Positions 25,250-34,411 of a stretch of 64,000 bases of DNA are shown one piece after another (position 1 is the first letter of the stretch; every line of letters starts with the position of its first letter). Origin of the DNA: UBA2336 sp036787955 (lineage in GTDB: Bacteria > Bacteroidota > Bacteroidia > Cytophagales > Cyclobacteriaceae). The stretch lies in NCBI GenBank assembly GCA_036787955.1, contig DAIQOI010000012.1:18005-82004 (forward strand). Direction: 5' to 3'. The position numbers and the translations under genes were made by a program. The notes below the pieces were generated by a model. That model ran no database searches. It saw only the letters and a list, made by a program, of their open reading frames with translations, and was not told the DNA's origin.

Positions 25250-28135
25250 GTGAAACGGTTACTTTCTGTATTTCTTTTAAGTCTGATTGCGTCTCACCTT
25301 CTGGCCCAGGCCGATCGGCCGCGGGGCAACAATAAAATAACCGGAACGGTGGTTGATGCAGCCACCAAACAGCCTGTGGAATTCACCACCATTGCCGTAA
25401 AGGATGAGTCCGGTGCGGTGATTGATGGAGCAGTGGCCGATGATAAAGGTAAATTTGCCGTTACCAAACTGGCCCCCGGAAAGTATACCGTCACCATTTC
25501 CTTTATAGGTTATGAAACGCAGGAAATTCCGGTAACTATTGAAAGGAAAGATGTTGACTTAGGTACTATAAGTTTTAAGGAAGAAGCTGCCATACTAGGC
25601 GAGGTGGTGGTGGAAGGCCAGCGCGCGCTGATCGAGGAAAAGGTCGATAGGCTGGTCTATAATGCCGAAAATGATGCAACGGCACAGGGCGGAGATGCCA
25701 CCGATGTATTGCGCAGGGTGCCCATGCTGAGTGTGGATTTGGACGGCAACGTTACCCTGCGGGGTAATTCAAACATCCTCGTACTGATCAACAACAAGCC
25801 CTCTACCATCATGGCCAGCAGCATTGCCGATGCGCTGAAGCAGATACCGGCCGACCAGATTAAGTCAGTTGAGGTCATTACCTCTCCTTCGGCCAGATAT
25901 GACGCAGAAGGTTCTTCGGGTATCATCAATATCATCACCAAGAAAAACACCCTGCAGGGCCTTACCCTGAATGTGGATGCAGGTGCGGGATACCGGGGAT
26001 CAAATCTGGGGCTGAACGGCAACTACCGCAAAGGAAAGATGGGTTTTTCACTCGGTGGCTTTGGCCGGGCCAATTATAACGTGACCGGCAAATTTGAAAA
26101 CCAGCAACTTACCCAGGACACCATTCTGAACCTGCAGCGTGCCCGTACGCTCAATGAGGATATTTTTGGCCGCTATCAGTTCGGGTGGGATTATGAAATC
26201 AACAAATACAACCTTTTGGCTGCGTCTGTGCGCTACGGTTTGCGCTATGGCCGCAGCTTCCAGAATGATTTGTTTACCGAAACCAGGGTAAACGATGTGC
26301 CAACACGTAACGACCTGGCCGATGTAAGAACCCTGAATAACTCAGGAACTGTTGACATAAACTTTGACTACACCCGTTTGTTTGACAGACCTTCCAAAGA
26401 ATTCAGTTTTTCAGTGCTTTACAGCCGAAATGATCGTACCGATGACTTTACGAATACATCTTACGATAACGATGGTGTGCCGGATATCATCCGCAGAAAT
26501 GATAACAAAGGTTTAAATGAAGAAATTACTTTTCAGGTAGATTATCAGACTCCCATTAACGATAAACAGATTGTGGAGATGGGAGCCAAAGAAATTATCC
26601 GCAATGTAACCAGCGACTACCAGAGTTTTACGGCCACTGGCCCGGATGGGGAATTTGTTCCTGATCCGGGCAACAATGCCGGTAACATATTCAGGTACAG
26701 CCAGGACGTAACGGCCGGGTACCTTTCCTATACGGTATCACTTCCGAAAAACTACAACCTGAAAGCAGGTGCACGCTATGAATATACCCGCATTGATGCA
26801 AACTTTGCCAATCCGGAGGGCCTGCCCGAGGTAAACATACCTTCCTTTGGCAACCTGGTTCCCAGCATTAATCTTTCCAAGAAAATAAAAAACAGCACGC
26901 TGCGTCTTTCTTACAACCGCAGAATCAGAAGACCCTCCATTCAATTTCTTAACCCGAACCGGCAGAACCCCAACCCGTTGTTCCAGAATATCGGAAATCC
27001 GGAGCTGACACCCGAGCTTACCGATAACTACGAGGTGTCGCTGAGCACCAATATCAAAAGCACTTATCTGAATATTTCCGCCTTTGCACGAAACACCTTT
27101 GATGCCATACAGAGTGTGCGCGAAGCACGGGGCGACACCATTCTGATAACCTACCAGAACATCGGCCAGGAAAGTGCGTACGGGATGAGTGTGTTTGGTA
27201 ATGTGATGCTGGGCAAATTTACACTGGGTGGCGGTGGCGATCTGTTTTATGCCGTACTGAATAACAACGTACCGGATCCTTTGTATGCCGCAAGCAATAC
27301 CGGCTGGGTGGTGAGCGGCAGGTTGTTCGGCAACTACAAAATCACCGATCGATGGACCATTCAGGCGTTCGGGTTTTTCCGTGGCCGGCAGGTTAACCTC
27401 CAGGGCTTTCAGGGTGGCTTCGGCACATACAGTGTTGCAGCGCGCAGGGAGTTTAACAACAAAAAAGGTGGTTTCGGAATTGGCATAGAAAACTTCTTTA
27501 CCCCCCAGTTTGTCATCCGCGGACGCACCGAAACTCCGCTCATTGATCAGTCCAACACCAACATACGCGATGTGTTCAGTGTGCGCATCAACTTCAATTA
27601 CCGTATTGGTAAAATGAGTTTTGAAAACCAACCGCGCAGGCGCCGGTCGGTAAGCAACGATGACCTGAAAGAAAATGGCAATGGCGATATGGACATGGGT
27701 GCCCAGCAGAATATAGCTGGCGCCGGGGGCCGTGGTTTTGCAGGCGGTGGCAACCGCCAGATGAGTGCACCCGCTCAAACGCAGCCGGCAGCAATTTCAG
27801 GTGATCCATCTGCCGAACCAGCCGACATATCCGGAAGCTGGACTTATACTGTGGAAGGCGGGCCGCAAAACACAGGCGGGATAATAACCTTTATAAAAAA
27901 TGAAAACGGACAATGGTCAGGTACCATTAAGAGCGACAGAATGCCCCAGCCGGTTAACCTCACCTCGGTAACGATTAAAGGAAATAACGTGGTATATACC
28001 TATGTGCTGAGCTTTGGTGGAAATGAGGTAACGGTTACCGTAGATGCAGTTGTGAAAGATGATACCATGGAAGGGAACATGAGCATCGGGCAATTCCGCA
28101 CCATTCCGGTTAAAGCAACAAGAAAGAAAGAATAG
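25250..28135 (+). CDS. TonB-dependent outer-membrane receptor with extra C-terminal domain
   Basis: About 961 residues from a GTG at 25250, which begins a good signal peptide (KRLLSVFLLSLIASHLLAQ); an ATG at 25187 is an alternative start. Order: carboxypeptidase-regulatory-like beta domain (about 28-100, GTVVDAATKQPVEF), plug (about 140-260, VTLRGNSNILVLINNKPS), and a 22-strand-type barrel (outer membrane beta-barrel family) ending near 788 with NFNYRIGKM. A polar linker with RRRR and glycine-rich parts (789-853) leads to a beta-rich domain of about 108 residues starting SGSWTYTVEGGPQNTGG. Substrate unknown. It is divergent from the LytS/LytTR pair. Confidence 0.88.
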   Translation: MKRLLSVFLLSLIASHLLAQADRPRGNNKITGTVVDAATKQPVEFTTIAVKDESGAVIDGAVADDKGKFAVTKLAPGKYTVTISFIGYETQEIPVTIERKDVDLGTISFKEEAAILGEVVVEGQRALIEEKVDRLVYNAENDATAQGGDATDVLRRVPMLSVDLDGNVTLRGNSNILVLINNKPSTIMASSIADALKQIPADQIKSVEVITSPSARYDAEGSSGIINIITKKNTLQGLTLNVDAGAGYRGSNLGLNGNYRKGKMGFSLGGFGRANYNVTGKFENQQLTQDTILNLQRARTLNEDIFGRYQFGWDYEINKYNLLAASVRYGLRYGRSFQNDLFTETRVNDVPTRNDLADVRTLNNSGTVDINFDYTRLFDRPSKEFSFSVLYSRNDRTDDFTNTSYDNDGVPDIIRRNDNKGLNEEITFQVDYQTPINDKQIVEMGAKEIIRNVTSDYQSFTATGPDGEFVPDPGNNAGNIFRYSQDVTAGYLSYTVSLPKNYNLKAGARYEYTRIDANFANPEGLPEVNIPSFGNLVPSINLSKKIKNSTLRLSYNRRIRRPSIQFLNPNRQNPNPLFQNIGNPELTPELTDNYEVSLSTNIKSTYLNISAFARNTFDAIQSVREARGDTILITYQNIGQESAYGMSVFGNVMLGKFTLGGGGDLFYAVLNNNVPDPLYAASNTGWVVSGRLFGNYKITDRWTIQAFGFFRGRQVNLQGFQGGFGTYSVAARREFNNKKGGFGIGIENFFTPQFVIRGRTETPLIDQSNTNIRDVFSVRINFNYRIGKMSFENQPRRRRSVSNDDLKENGNGDMDMGAQQNIAGAGGRGFAGGGNRQMSAPAQTQPAAISGDPSAEPADISGSWTYTVEGGPQNTGGIITFIKNENGQWSGTIKSDRMPQPVNLTSVTIKGNNVVYTYVLSFGGNEVTVTVDAVVKDDTMEGNMSIGQFRTIPVKATRKKE

Positions 28136-28162
28136 GATAGAAGATCAGAGGTGAACAATCGG

Positions 28163-28191
28163 AATAAGGCTGCCTGAAGGGCAGCCTTATT
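28163..28191. terminator. bidirectional hairpin terminator
   Basis: AATAAGGCTGCC (28163-28174) pairs perfectly with GGCAGCCTTATT (28180-28191) around a five-base loop. It sits between the convergent ends of the TonB receptor gene and rocD and could serve both. Confidence 0.8.
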
Positions 28192-28195
28192 CATA

Positions 28196-29431
28196 TCAAC
28201 GGAATGACAAAACTGCTTTTTCAATAAGGTCACATCCTTCGTGCAATTGTTCTTCGGTGATAACCAATGGAGGCGCCAGCCGGATGATGTTGCCGTGTGT
28301 GGGTTTGGCAAGCAGACCGTTTTCGGCAAATTTCAGGCACAGGTTCCATGCCGTGTTGCTTTGCGGTGAGTCATTGATTACAATGGCGTTTAGTAAACCT
28401 TTGCCGCGTACCAAAGCAATTAGGCTGGTTTTTTTAATAAGGCTGTTTATTCGGTCACGGAAAACTTCACCTAGCCTTGCTGCGTTGTCGGCCAGCTTTT
28501 CATCCTTTACTACTTCCAGCGCTGCCATGCATACGGCCGCTGCCAGCGGATTGCCGCCAAAGGTAGAGCCATGCTCACCCGGCTGTATCACCAGCATTAT
28601 ATCGTCATCGGCCAGTACCACCGATACCGGAAGCACTCCACCACTCAGGGCTTTGCCCAGAATTAGAATGTCGGGGCGTACATTTTCATAGTCGCTGGCC
28701 AGCATTTTTCCGGTGCGCGCAATGCCCGTCTGAATTTCATCCATCATTAACAGCACGTTGTGTTTACGGCATAGCTGTTCGGCAGCTTTCAGATAACCTT
28801 CGGCCGGCACATACACTCCGGCTTCGCCCTGAATAGGTTCAATCCACAAGCCGCATACATTGGGATTGGCAAGTGCCTGCTCCAAAGCAGGTATGTTATC
28901 GTAGTCGATAATTTCAAACCCCGGCATAAAAGGTCCAAAACCTCTGCGCGCGGATGGATCGGTAGAGGCCGATATTATCGTGGTGGTTCGGCCGTGAAAA
29001 TTCCTGCGGGCTGCAACAATCACCGCCTCATTATCGGGGATGCCTTTTTGGGTGTAGCCCCATTTGCGGGCCAGCTTAATGGCCGTTTCATTGGCTTCGG
29101 CACCGCTGTTCATGAACAAAGCCTTGTCATAACCAAAGGTTTCGCATACATATTTTTCGGCCAGGCCGAGTTTGTCGTTATAAAAAGCGCGCGAAACCAG
29201 TGTCAGTTCTTTGGCTTGTTCAATCAATGCATGGATGATGCGGGGGTGGCAATGCCCCTGGTTTACCGCACTGTAGGCCGAAAGAAAATCATAGTAGCGC
29301 TTTCCCTCCACATCCCACAGGAAAACGCCCTCACCACGGGTAAGCACCACCGGCAGGGGATGGTAATTGTGCGCCCCATATTTGTCTTCCAGCCCGATGG
29401 CCTGATGGCTTGAAGTGACAGACGTGGTCAT
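28196..29431 (-). CDS. rocD: ornithine--oxo-acid aminotransferase
   Basis: 411 residues of class III aminotransferases. EDKYGAHNYHPLPVVLTRGE is the ornithine aminotransferase start; FMNSGAEANETAIKLARKWG, MMDEIQTGIARTG and the pyridoxal phosphate lysine Lys260 in LGKALSGG complete the active site. It converts ornithine to glutamate semialdehyde in arginine and proline metabolism. It stands alone, with a hairpin terminator at its end and a divergent rmuC gene upstream. Confidence 0.95.
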   Translation of the reverse strand: MTTSVTSSHQAIGLEDKYGAHNYHPLPVVLTRGEGVFLWDVEGKRYYDFLSAYSAVNQGHCHPRIIHALIEQAKELTLVSRAFYNDKLGLAEKYVCETFGYDKALFMNSGAEANETAIKLARKWGYTQKGIPDNEAVIVAARRNFHGRTTTIISASTDPSARRGFGPFMPGFEIIDYDNIPALEQALANPNVCGLWIEPIQGEAGVYVPAEGYLKAAEQLCRKHNVLLMMDEIQTGIARTGKMLASDYENVRPDILILGKALSGGVLPVSVVLADDDIMLVIQPGEHGSTFGGNPLAAAVCMAALEVVKDEKLADNAARLGEVFRDRINSLIKKTSLIALVRGKGLLNAIVINDSPQSNTAWNLCLKFAENGLLAKPTHGNIIRLAPPLVITEEQLHEGCDLIEKAVLSFR

Positions 29432-29556
29432 AGGCTAGCAATTTACAATTTTGCGCGGTAAGGCCAATGAAATACAAATTTGACAACTGTTGACAGCCCT
29501 TTTTTATTGGCGGATAAAAAAGACAAATCAATCTGATTAAAAGGTAACTTTACCGT

Positions 29557-30858
29557 ATGGAATGGATGTTTTTACTAATCGGGTTAACGCTGGGCGGTTT
29601 TGTGGGTTGGCTGTTGGCCAAATCACGGCTGGCTTCTCAACTCTCTGAAAAGTCTTCCCTGCTAAAGGCCGAGCAGGAAAGAAACCTGGAGCTGAAGCAG
29701 CAGATTGGCGAACTGGAAAGCAGGCTCGAAAAGGAGCGCATCCGTATAGAAGAATTGAACCGAAGCCTGTCGGCAACCGAAGCCGATTACCGCAACCTGG
29801 AAGAACGGCTGGCCGAACGCCAGAAGGAGCTTGCTGAACTGCAAACAAAGTTTACTGCCGAATTTGAAAATCTGGCCAACCGGATACTGGAAGAAAAATC
29901 CAGAAAATTTTCCGAACAAAATAAAACAGCACTGAGTGACTTGCTTGCTCCGCTGAAGGATAAGATTAGTAGCTTTGAAAAGAAAGTAGAAGAAACCTAC
30001 GATCGCGAATTACGCGATAAACTCAGTCTGCGCGAAGAGGTGAAAAAGCTATATGAACTAAACCATAAGATTAGTGAAGAAGCCAATAATTTAACCCGGG
30101 CCCTGAAAGGCGATGTCAAAAAGCAGGGCGACTGGGGTGAGGTGATACTGGAAACCATACTGGAACGTTCAGGGCTGGTGCGCGACCGCGAATACCGAAA
30201 ACAGGTTGTTGGTAAAAATGCGGAAGGGGAGACTGTCCGTCCCGATTACCTGGTTATGCTGCCCGACAACCGGCACATCATTATCGATAGCAAGGTTTCG
30301 CTGGTGGCCTATGAACAATTTGTAAATGCAGATGACGATGAGCAACGCAACTACTATCTGAAGGCCCATCTGGAATCCATGAAAAACCACGTTAAACTAC
30401 TGAGCGACAAAAATTATTTTAGCTCGCTCGAGTTTAACACCCCCGACTTTGTGTTAATGTTCGTGCCCATCGAGGCGTCATTTGCTGCGGCATTACAGGC
30501 CGACCCGGAGCTCTTCAATTTTGCCTGGGATAAACGAATTGTCATTGTTAGTCCCACTACCTTACTGGCTACTTTGCGCACCGTAGCCAGCATCTGGAAA
30601 ATGGAGAAACAAAGCCAACATGCGTTTCAGATTGCCGAAGAGAGCGGAAAGCTTTACGACAAGTTTGTGGCCTTTGTAGAAGATTTAAAGAAGATTGGCC
30701 ATCAGATTAATCAGGCAAGAGATACCTATACAGAGGCCATGCGCAAACTGTACGAAGGCAAGGGGAACCTGGTAACACGAGCCGAAAAAATACGTGAACT
30801 GGGGGCCAGGACCACCAAGTCAATTGACCCCAAGCTGGTGGAAAGAGCATCGGAATAG
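29557..30858 (+). CDS. rmuC: DNA recombination protein RmuC
   Basis: 433 residues. An N-terminal membrane helix (MFLLIGLTLGGFVGWLLA) is followed by a long coiled coil (about 25-150) and the RmuC domain (GDWGEVILETILERSGL, RPDYLVMLPDNRHIIIDSKV, FVPIEASFAAALQ). The domain has a restriction-endonuclease-like core; RmuC limits recombination at inverted repeats in Escherichia coli. No close partner gene; a 302-base noncoding stretch follows. Confidence 0.94.
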   Translation: MEWMFLLIGLTLGGFVGWLLAKSRLASQLSEKSSLLKAEQERNLELKQQIGELESRLEKERIRIEELNRSLSATEADYRNLEERLAERQKELAELQTKFTAEFENLANRILEEKSRKFSEQNKTALSDLLAPLKDKISSFEKKVEETYDRELRDKLSLREEVKKLYELNHKISEEANNLTRALKGDVKKQGDWGEVILETILERSGLVRDREYRKQVVGKNAEGETVRPDYLVMLPDNRHIIIDSKVSLVAYEQFVNADDDEQRNYYLKAHLESMKNHVKLLSDKNYFSSLEFNTPDFVLMFVPIEASFAAALQADPELFNFAWDKRIVIVSPTTLLATLRTVASIWKMEKQSQHAFQIAEESGKLYDKFVAFVEDLKKIGHQINQARDTYTEAMRKLYEGKGNLVTRAEKIRELGARTTKSIDPKLVERASE

Positions 30859-31160
30859 CCGGCAACGACCGCAATGACGAGCGGTACCAGATGCTGCCCG
30901 TAAAACCGTGAAAAGATGCCGAACCCACCGGGAATCGGGCAAAAAGTTTCGGCAAGCCTTTACCAAACATTAATCGGTCATTGACGTCACAGGAAATATG
31001 CATGTATATTATCTTTCGGCCGGAAAAAATGCTGGATATAAGCGTTCATCTATGCTACCCTGCACCCGCTATGATCAGATAGATAACCTCCCCGGCGGAT
31101 GACAAAGAGCCAGGGAATGCGGAATCCATGTTCATTGTTACCCGAAAAAAATCAGCAGCC
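30859..31160. other. intergenic stretch without a recognisable gene
   Basis: 302 bases between rmuC and the GroES-like gene. I see no open frame with coding character, no tRNA and no strong terminator hairpin. TATCTTTC at 31010-31017 is one base off the -7 consensus and might start a transcript with a long leader of about 140 bases. Confidence 0.5.
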
Positions 31161-31535
31161 ATGAAAGTTACACCCGACAATAAACTCAAGAAACTGATCG
31201 TAGTAGGCGATCGCGTATTGATTAAACCCGTACGCCAGTCCGATCGCACCGAAAGCGGTCTTTACCTGCCGCCCGGCGTTCAGGAAAAAGAAAAAATACA
31301 GAGCGGTTATGTGATTAAAGTAGGCCCGGGTTATCCGCTGCCCCTGCCGGCCGATGAAGATGAACTGTGGAAAGGACGCGATGAGCAGGTGAAGTATCTT
31401 CCGCTGCAGGCCCAGGAGGGCGACCTGGCCATCTTCCTGCAAAAGGGGGCCATTGAAGTAATGTACGAGGGCGAAAAATATTTCATCGTTCCGCAATCGT
31501 CAATCCTGATGCTGGAAAGAGAAGAAGAATTATAA
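31161..31535 (+). CDS. GroES-like (Cpn10 family) co-chaperone
   Basis: 124 residues. The N-terminal KLKKLIVVGDRVLIKPVRQS and SGLYLPPGVQEKEKIQSGYV follow the Cpn10 fold, including the position of the mobile loop (TESGLYLPPG). Compared with real GroES (about 95 residues) it has an insertion around 70-90 (PLPADEDELWKGRDEQ) and no groEL next to it. So it is a paralogue rather than the main co-chaperonin; its partner is unknown. I chose ATG 31161, the family-like start. A 68-residue unknown protein follows after 45 bp. Confidence 0.85.
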   Translation: MKVTPDNKLKKLIVVGDRVLIKPVRQSDRTESGLYLPPGVQEKEKIQSGYVIKVGPGYPLPLPADEDELWKGRDEQVKYLPLQAQEGDLAIFLQKGAIEVMYEGEKYFIVPQSSILMLEREEEL

Positions 31536-31580
31536 CATCAGCCTTTGTTTTGACATGGTTAACCTGGTGATTGTAAACGG

Positions 31581-31787
31581 ATGAAAGGCCTGGCTCTGGA
31601 TGTTTTGCGCACCGGAAAAAAATACCGTATTATAAACCACGGTGAGATACACGAGTTTGTCATAGAAAACATTCGCACGGATGGCGATTTTGATGTGAAA
31701 GACCTGCACACACTTGAAAGGTACAGGCTTAACGATCTGACCCGCTACGGCAAGGGAGAGGATTTTGAAATCCGCGAATTGGAGTGA
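31581..31787 (+). CDS. small conserved-looking protein of unknown function
   Basis: 68 residues, no signal peptide or membrane segment. Alternating strands and charged turns (KYRIINHGEIHEFVIENIRT, DFDVKDLHTLERYRLNDLTR) suggest a small compact beta-rich fold. It reads like a real gene by codon use and by its place 45 bp behind the GroES-like gene, in the same direction. I recognise no family. Its stop lies four bases from the end of the convergent MATE gene. Confidence 0.65.
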   Translation: MKGLALDVLRTGKKYRIINHGEIHEFVIENIRTDGDFDVKDLHTLERYRLNDLTRYGKGEDFEIRELE

Positions 31788-31791
31788 AAAG

Positions 31792-33195
31792 TTATACTTT
31801 GAAGCGCTTCCACCTGCCCCTGGTGAACAGCCATAGTGTAAATAATCCCACGGATGTTTCGGAAATAAACACACCCCAGAATACACCGCTGTGCTCCCAG
31901 TTTAACCGCAGTGCAAGATACCAGCTCAGCGGTATCTGCATGAGCCAGAAGAACACGAGGTTAATTTTTGTGGGAGTCTGTGTATCCCCAGCCCCGTTAA
32001 AAGCCTGTACGGCTACCATCCACCAGCCATAAACAAAATAGGAATACGATAAGATCTTCAGCCACTCTGCTCCTATGGCAATTACCTGCTTATCGTTGGT
32101 AAAGGGCATGATCAACTGCTCATTGAAAAAAAAGAAAACCAATGATATGGCAATAAGAAATACCATATTATAAATGCCAATTTTCCAGACAGTCAATTCA
32201 GCTCTATCCGGTTGTCCTGCACCAAGGTTCTGGCCTACCAGTGTCGCTGCTGCATTGGAAAGACCCCAGGCCGGCAACAGGGTAAACATCATAATACGGA
32301 TGGTAATAGTTGAGCCGGCTACTGCTTCGCTGCTTACATCGGCCAGTATGCGCATCAGAAATACCCACGATGAAGTGGCTATGATGGATTGCCCGATGCC
32401 GCCCAGTGAAGTTTTCAGTATGTGCAGCATGGTAAAAGCATGCCAAACCATATGCTGCTGTTTTATACGGATGTGTTTTCCGCCTTTCAGCAGGAAGTAC
32501 AACTGTACGGCAACACCGGTCGCGCGACCGATGTTGGTGGCAATAGCTGCGCCTTCAACACCCATGGCAGGCAAGGGGCCCCAACCGAATATAAGCAGGG
32601 GGTCGAGCAGGATGTTGATGCCATTGGCAACCCACAATACCCGCATGGCTATGGCCGCATCGCCCGCTCCGCGAAAAATGGCATTGATTACAAATAACAG
32701 GATAATAACTGCATTTCCGCCAAGCATCCATATCGTGTAGTTTTGCCCTTCGCGTATTACCTGCTCGTCAGCACCCATCAGCAACAACAGGTCTTTGCTA
32801 TAAAATATTCCGGCAAGTGCAAACGGAACTGAAGCCAGCATGCCAATAAACACAGATTGTACTGCCGCCAAGCCCGCCCCATCGAAATTTTTTTCACCTA
32901 TCCTTCGTGCCACAATGGCGGTTACTGCCGTGGCCAGTCCTCCGGCTATGGAATACAACAGGAAAAGATATGTTTCTGTAAGTCCCACAGCAGCAACAGC
33001 CGTAGGGCCCAGCTTTCCTACAAAAAATATGTCAACCACCGCAAAGGTTGACTCCATGACCAGCTCCAGTATCATGGGCACGGCCAGCAGAAAAATGGCG
33101 CGTTTCAAACTGATTTTTGTATAGTCGGCCTCCGTGCCGCGCAGGGCGTCTTTCAATGCCGACCAGACAGACTGAATTGTGGAAAACTGCTGCAC
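31792..33195 (-). CDS. MATE family efflux transporter
   Basis: 467 residues with twelve membrane helices arranged as two repeats. AVPMILELVMESTFAVVDIF, GLTETYLFLLYSIAGGLATA and GVEGAAIATNIGR are MATE signatures (NorM/DinF-type). Such pumps export drugs or organic cations with sodium or proton gradients. The start is a GTG at 33195, with no ATG before the first helix. It stands alone; substrate unknown. Confidence 0.92.
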   Translation of the reverse strand: MQQFSTIQSVWSALKDALRGTEADYTKISLKRAIFLLAVPMILELVMESTFAVVDIFFVGKLGPTAVAAVGLTETYLFLLYSIAGGLATAVTAIVARRIGEKNFDGAGLAAVQSVFIGMLASVPFALAGIFYSKDLLLLMGADEQVIREGQNYTIWMLGGNAVIILLFVINAIFRGAGDAAIAMRVLWVANGINILLDPLLIFGWGPLPAMGVEGAAIATNIGRATGVAVQLYFLLKGGKHIRIKQQHMVWHAFTMLHILKTSLGGIGQSIIATSSWVFLMRILADVSSEAVAGSTITIRIMMFTLLPAWGLSNAAATLVGQNLGAGQPDRAELTVWKIGIYNMVFLIAISLVFFFFNEQLIMPFTNDKQVIAIGAEWLKILSYSYFVYGWWMVAVQAFNGAGDTQTPTKINLVFFWLMQIPLSWYLALRLNWEHSGVFWGVFISETSVGLFTLWLFTRGRWKRFKV

Positions 33196-33263
33196 TTTTG
33201 CAAAAAAAAGGCGTGCAATTTAACCGGTTATTTCCGTTAAACGGGCCTTGCTGAACAATAATT

Positions 33264-34406
33264 TCATGTCCGGTTATCCCAAAAACGGTCAGGCATGAAA
33301 TGATACAACAACACCCCTGCAACCAGTGCAATGGCAAAGCCATACGGTAAGCCGAAGGCCATCAGTCCTACCATAATTGCCAGCATGAAATCTTTCCGTA
33401 CCGATACCGTATCGCCCGTCAGCATAATCAATGCAATACCTTCAAACAACAGAATGGTGCCGAGTACAGGCAGCGGAAAAACATTAATCAACTGATTGAA
33501 GCCCTGACCGAAAAACAGGCCCAGCACAACATACAACATACCGTAAATTATCACCGAGCCACCTGTTCTTCCGCCAAAGGTATAGTGACCCACCATGCCA
33601 CCCGCACCATGACACACCGGAATGCCGCCTGCCAATGGCGACAACAGGTTCATTGCGGCATAGGTCAATCCTATTTTTTTTAAGCCGATATTTCGATCCG
33701 GATAATAATCGGCAATAACCTGTCGTGTGGCAAGCATGGAGTTACTTAGTGAGAGCGGTATCTGCGGAATGGATAACAACAGGAAACCCTTCCAGATGTC
33801 GTTCCACCCGGGTATTGCAGGTTGGGGCCAGGTAATACCAAATGCCTGTTGCAGTTCTTGGAGATTTACCGAGGTGAGAAAAGCATAAAGAATGCCCATT
33901 ATAATAACCACCAGCGCAGCAGGATACTTTTTGTTATGGAACAACAGGATAATAAGCAGAAAGGTGATGGCTGCCAGCACGTAGCCGGTTAGGCCGGCTG
34001 AGGGTATATATTCTTTGAAGGCCAGCCCGCAAAGGCTTAGTCCCAGGCCAAACTGAATACCGCGGATTACCGGCTTTGGAACCACCTTGCCCAGCCAGGT
34101 GAGCAGGCCACTTGCCGACAGCACCAGCATAATAACCCCTATGGCAATACCGGCACCCAACAGCACCGGCCCGGCAATTTTTTGTGCAATAACCAGGGTA
34201 GCCATGGCCTTCAGGGGTTGTACCGGCATGGGCATGCGGTAAACCAAACCGGTCGCGATCTGCATCAGGCCAAAGACAATCAACACACTGGGCGTATGCA
34301 GGCCGGCAGCGATAATCATTCCTACAATCAATGGAAAATCGGTGCCAATGTCACCAAATGCGCCTGCAAGTTCCTGGCGATTGAACCGAATGGGCTGGCG
34401 TTGCAT
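33264..34406 (-). CDS. putative sulfate/molybdate transporter, MOT1 family
   Basis: 380 residues with about ten to eleven membrane helices. ELAGAFGDIGTDFPLIVGMI at the N-terminus and PVQPLKAMATLVIA and PVCHGAGGMVGHYTFGGRTG in the body match the MFS_MOT1 (molybdate transporter 1, SulP-related) family, which imports molybdate with high affinity in plants. Bacterial members are little studied. It starts five bases after the diheme cytochrome gene and is the third gene of that operon. Confidence 0.85.
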   Translation of the reverse strand: MQRQPIRFNRQELAGAFGDIGTDFPLIVGMIIAAGLHTPSVLIVFGLMQIATGLVYRMPMPVQPLKAMATLVIAQKIAGPVLLGAGIAIGVIMLVLSASGLLTWLGKVVPKPVIRGIQFGLGLSLCGLAFKEYIPSAGLTGYVLAAITFLLIILLFHNKKYPAALVVIIMGILYAFLTSVNLQELQQAFGITWPQPAIPGWNDIWKGFLLLSIPQIPLSLSNSMLATRQVIADYYPDRNIGLKKIGLTYAAMNLLSPLAGGIPVCHGAGGMVGHYTFGGRTGGSVIIYGMLYVVLGLFFGQGFNQLINVFPLPVLGTILLFEGIALIMLTGDTVSVRKDFMLAIMVGLMAFGLPYGFAIALVAGVLLYHFMPDRFWDNRT

Positions 34407-34411
34407 ACTTG

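Noticed and set aside
26738..27778. 346-codon open frame opposite the TonB receptor gene
   Set aside because: It mirrors the codon structure of the receptor, is rich in Cys and His, and has no start context or family signature.
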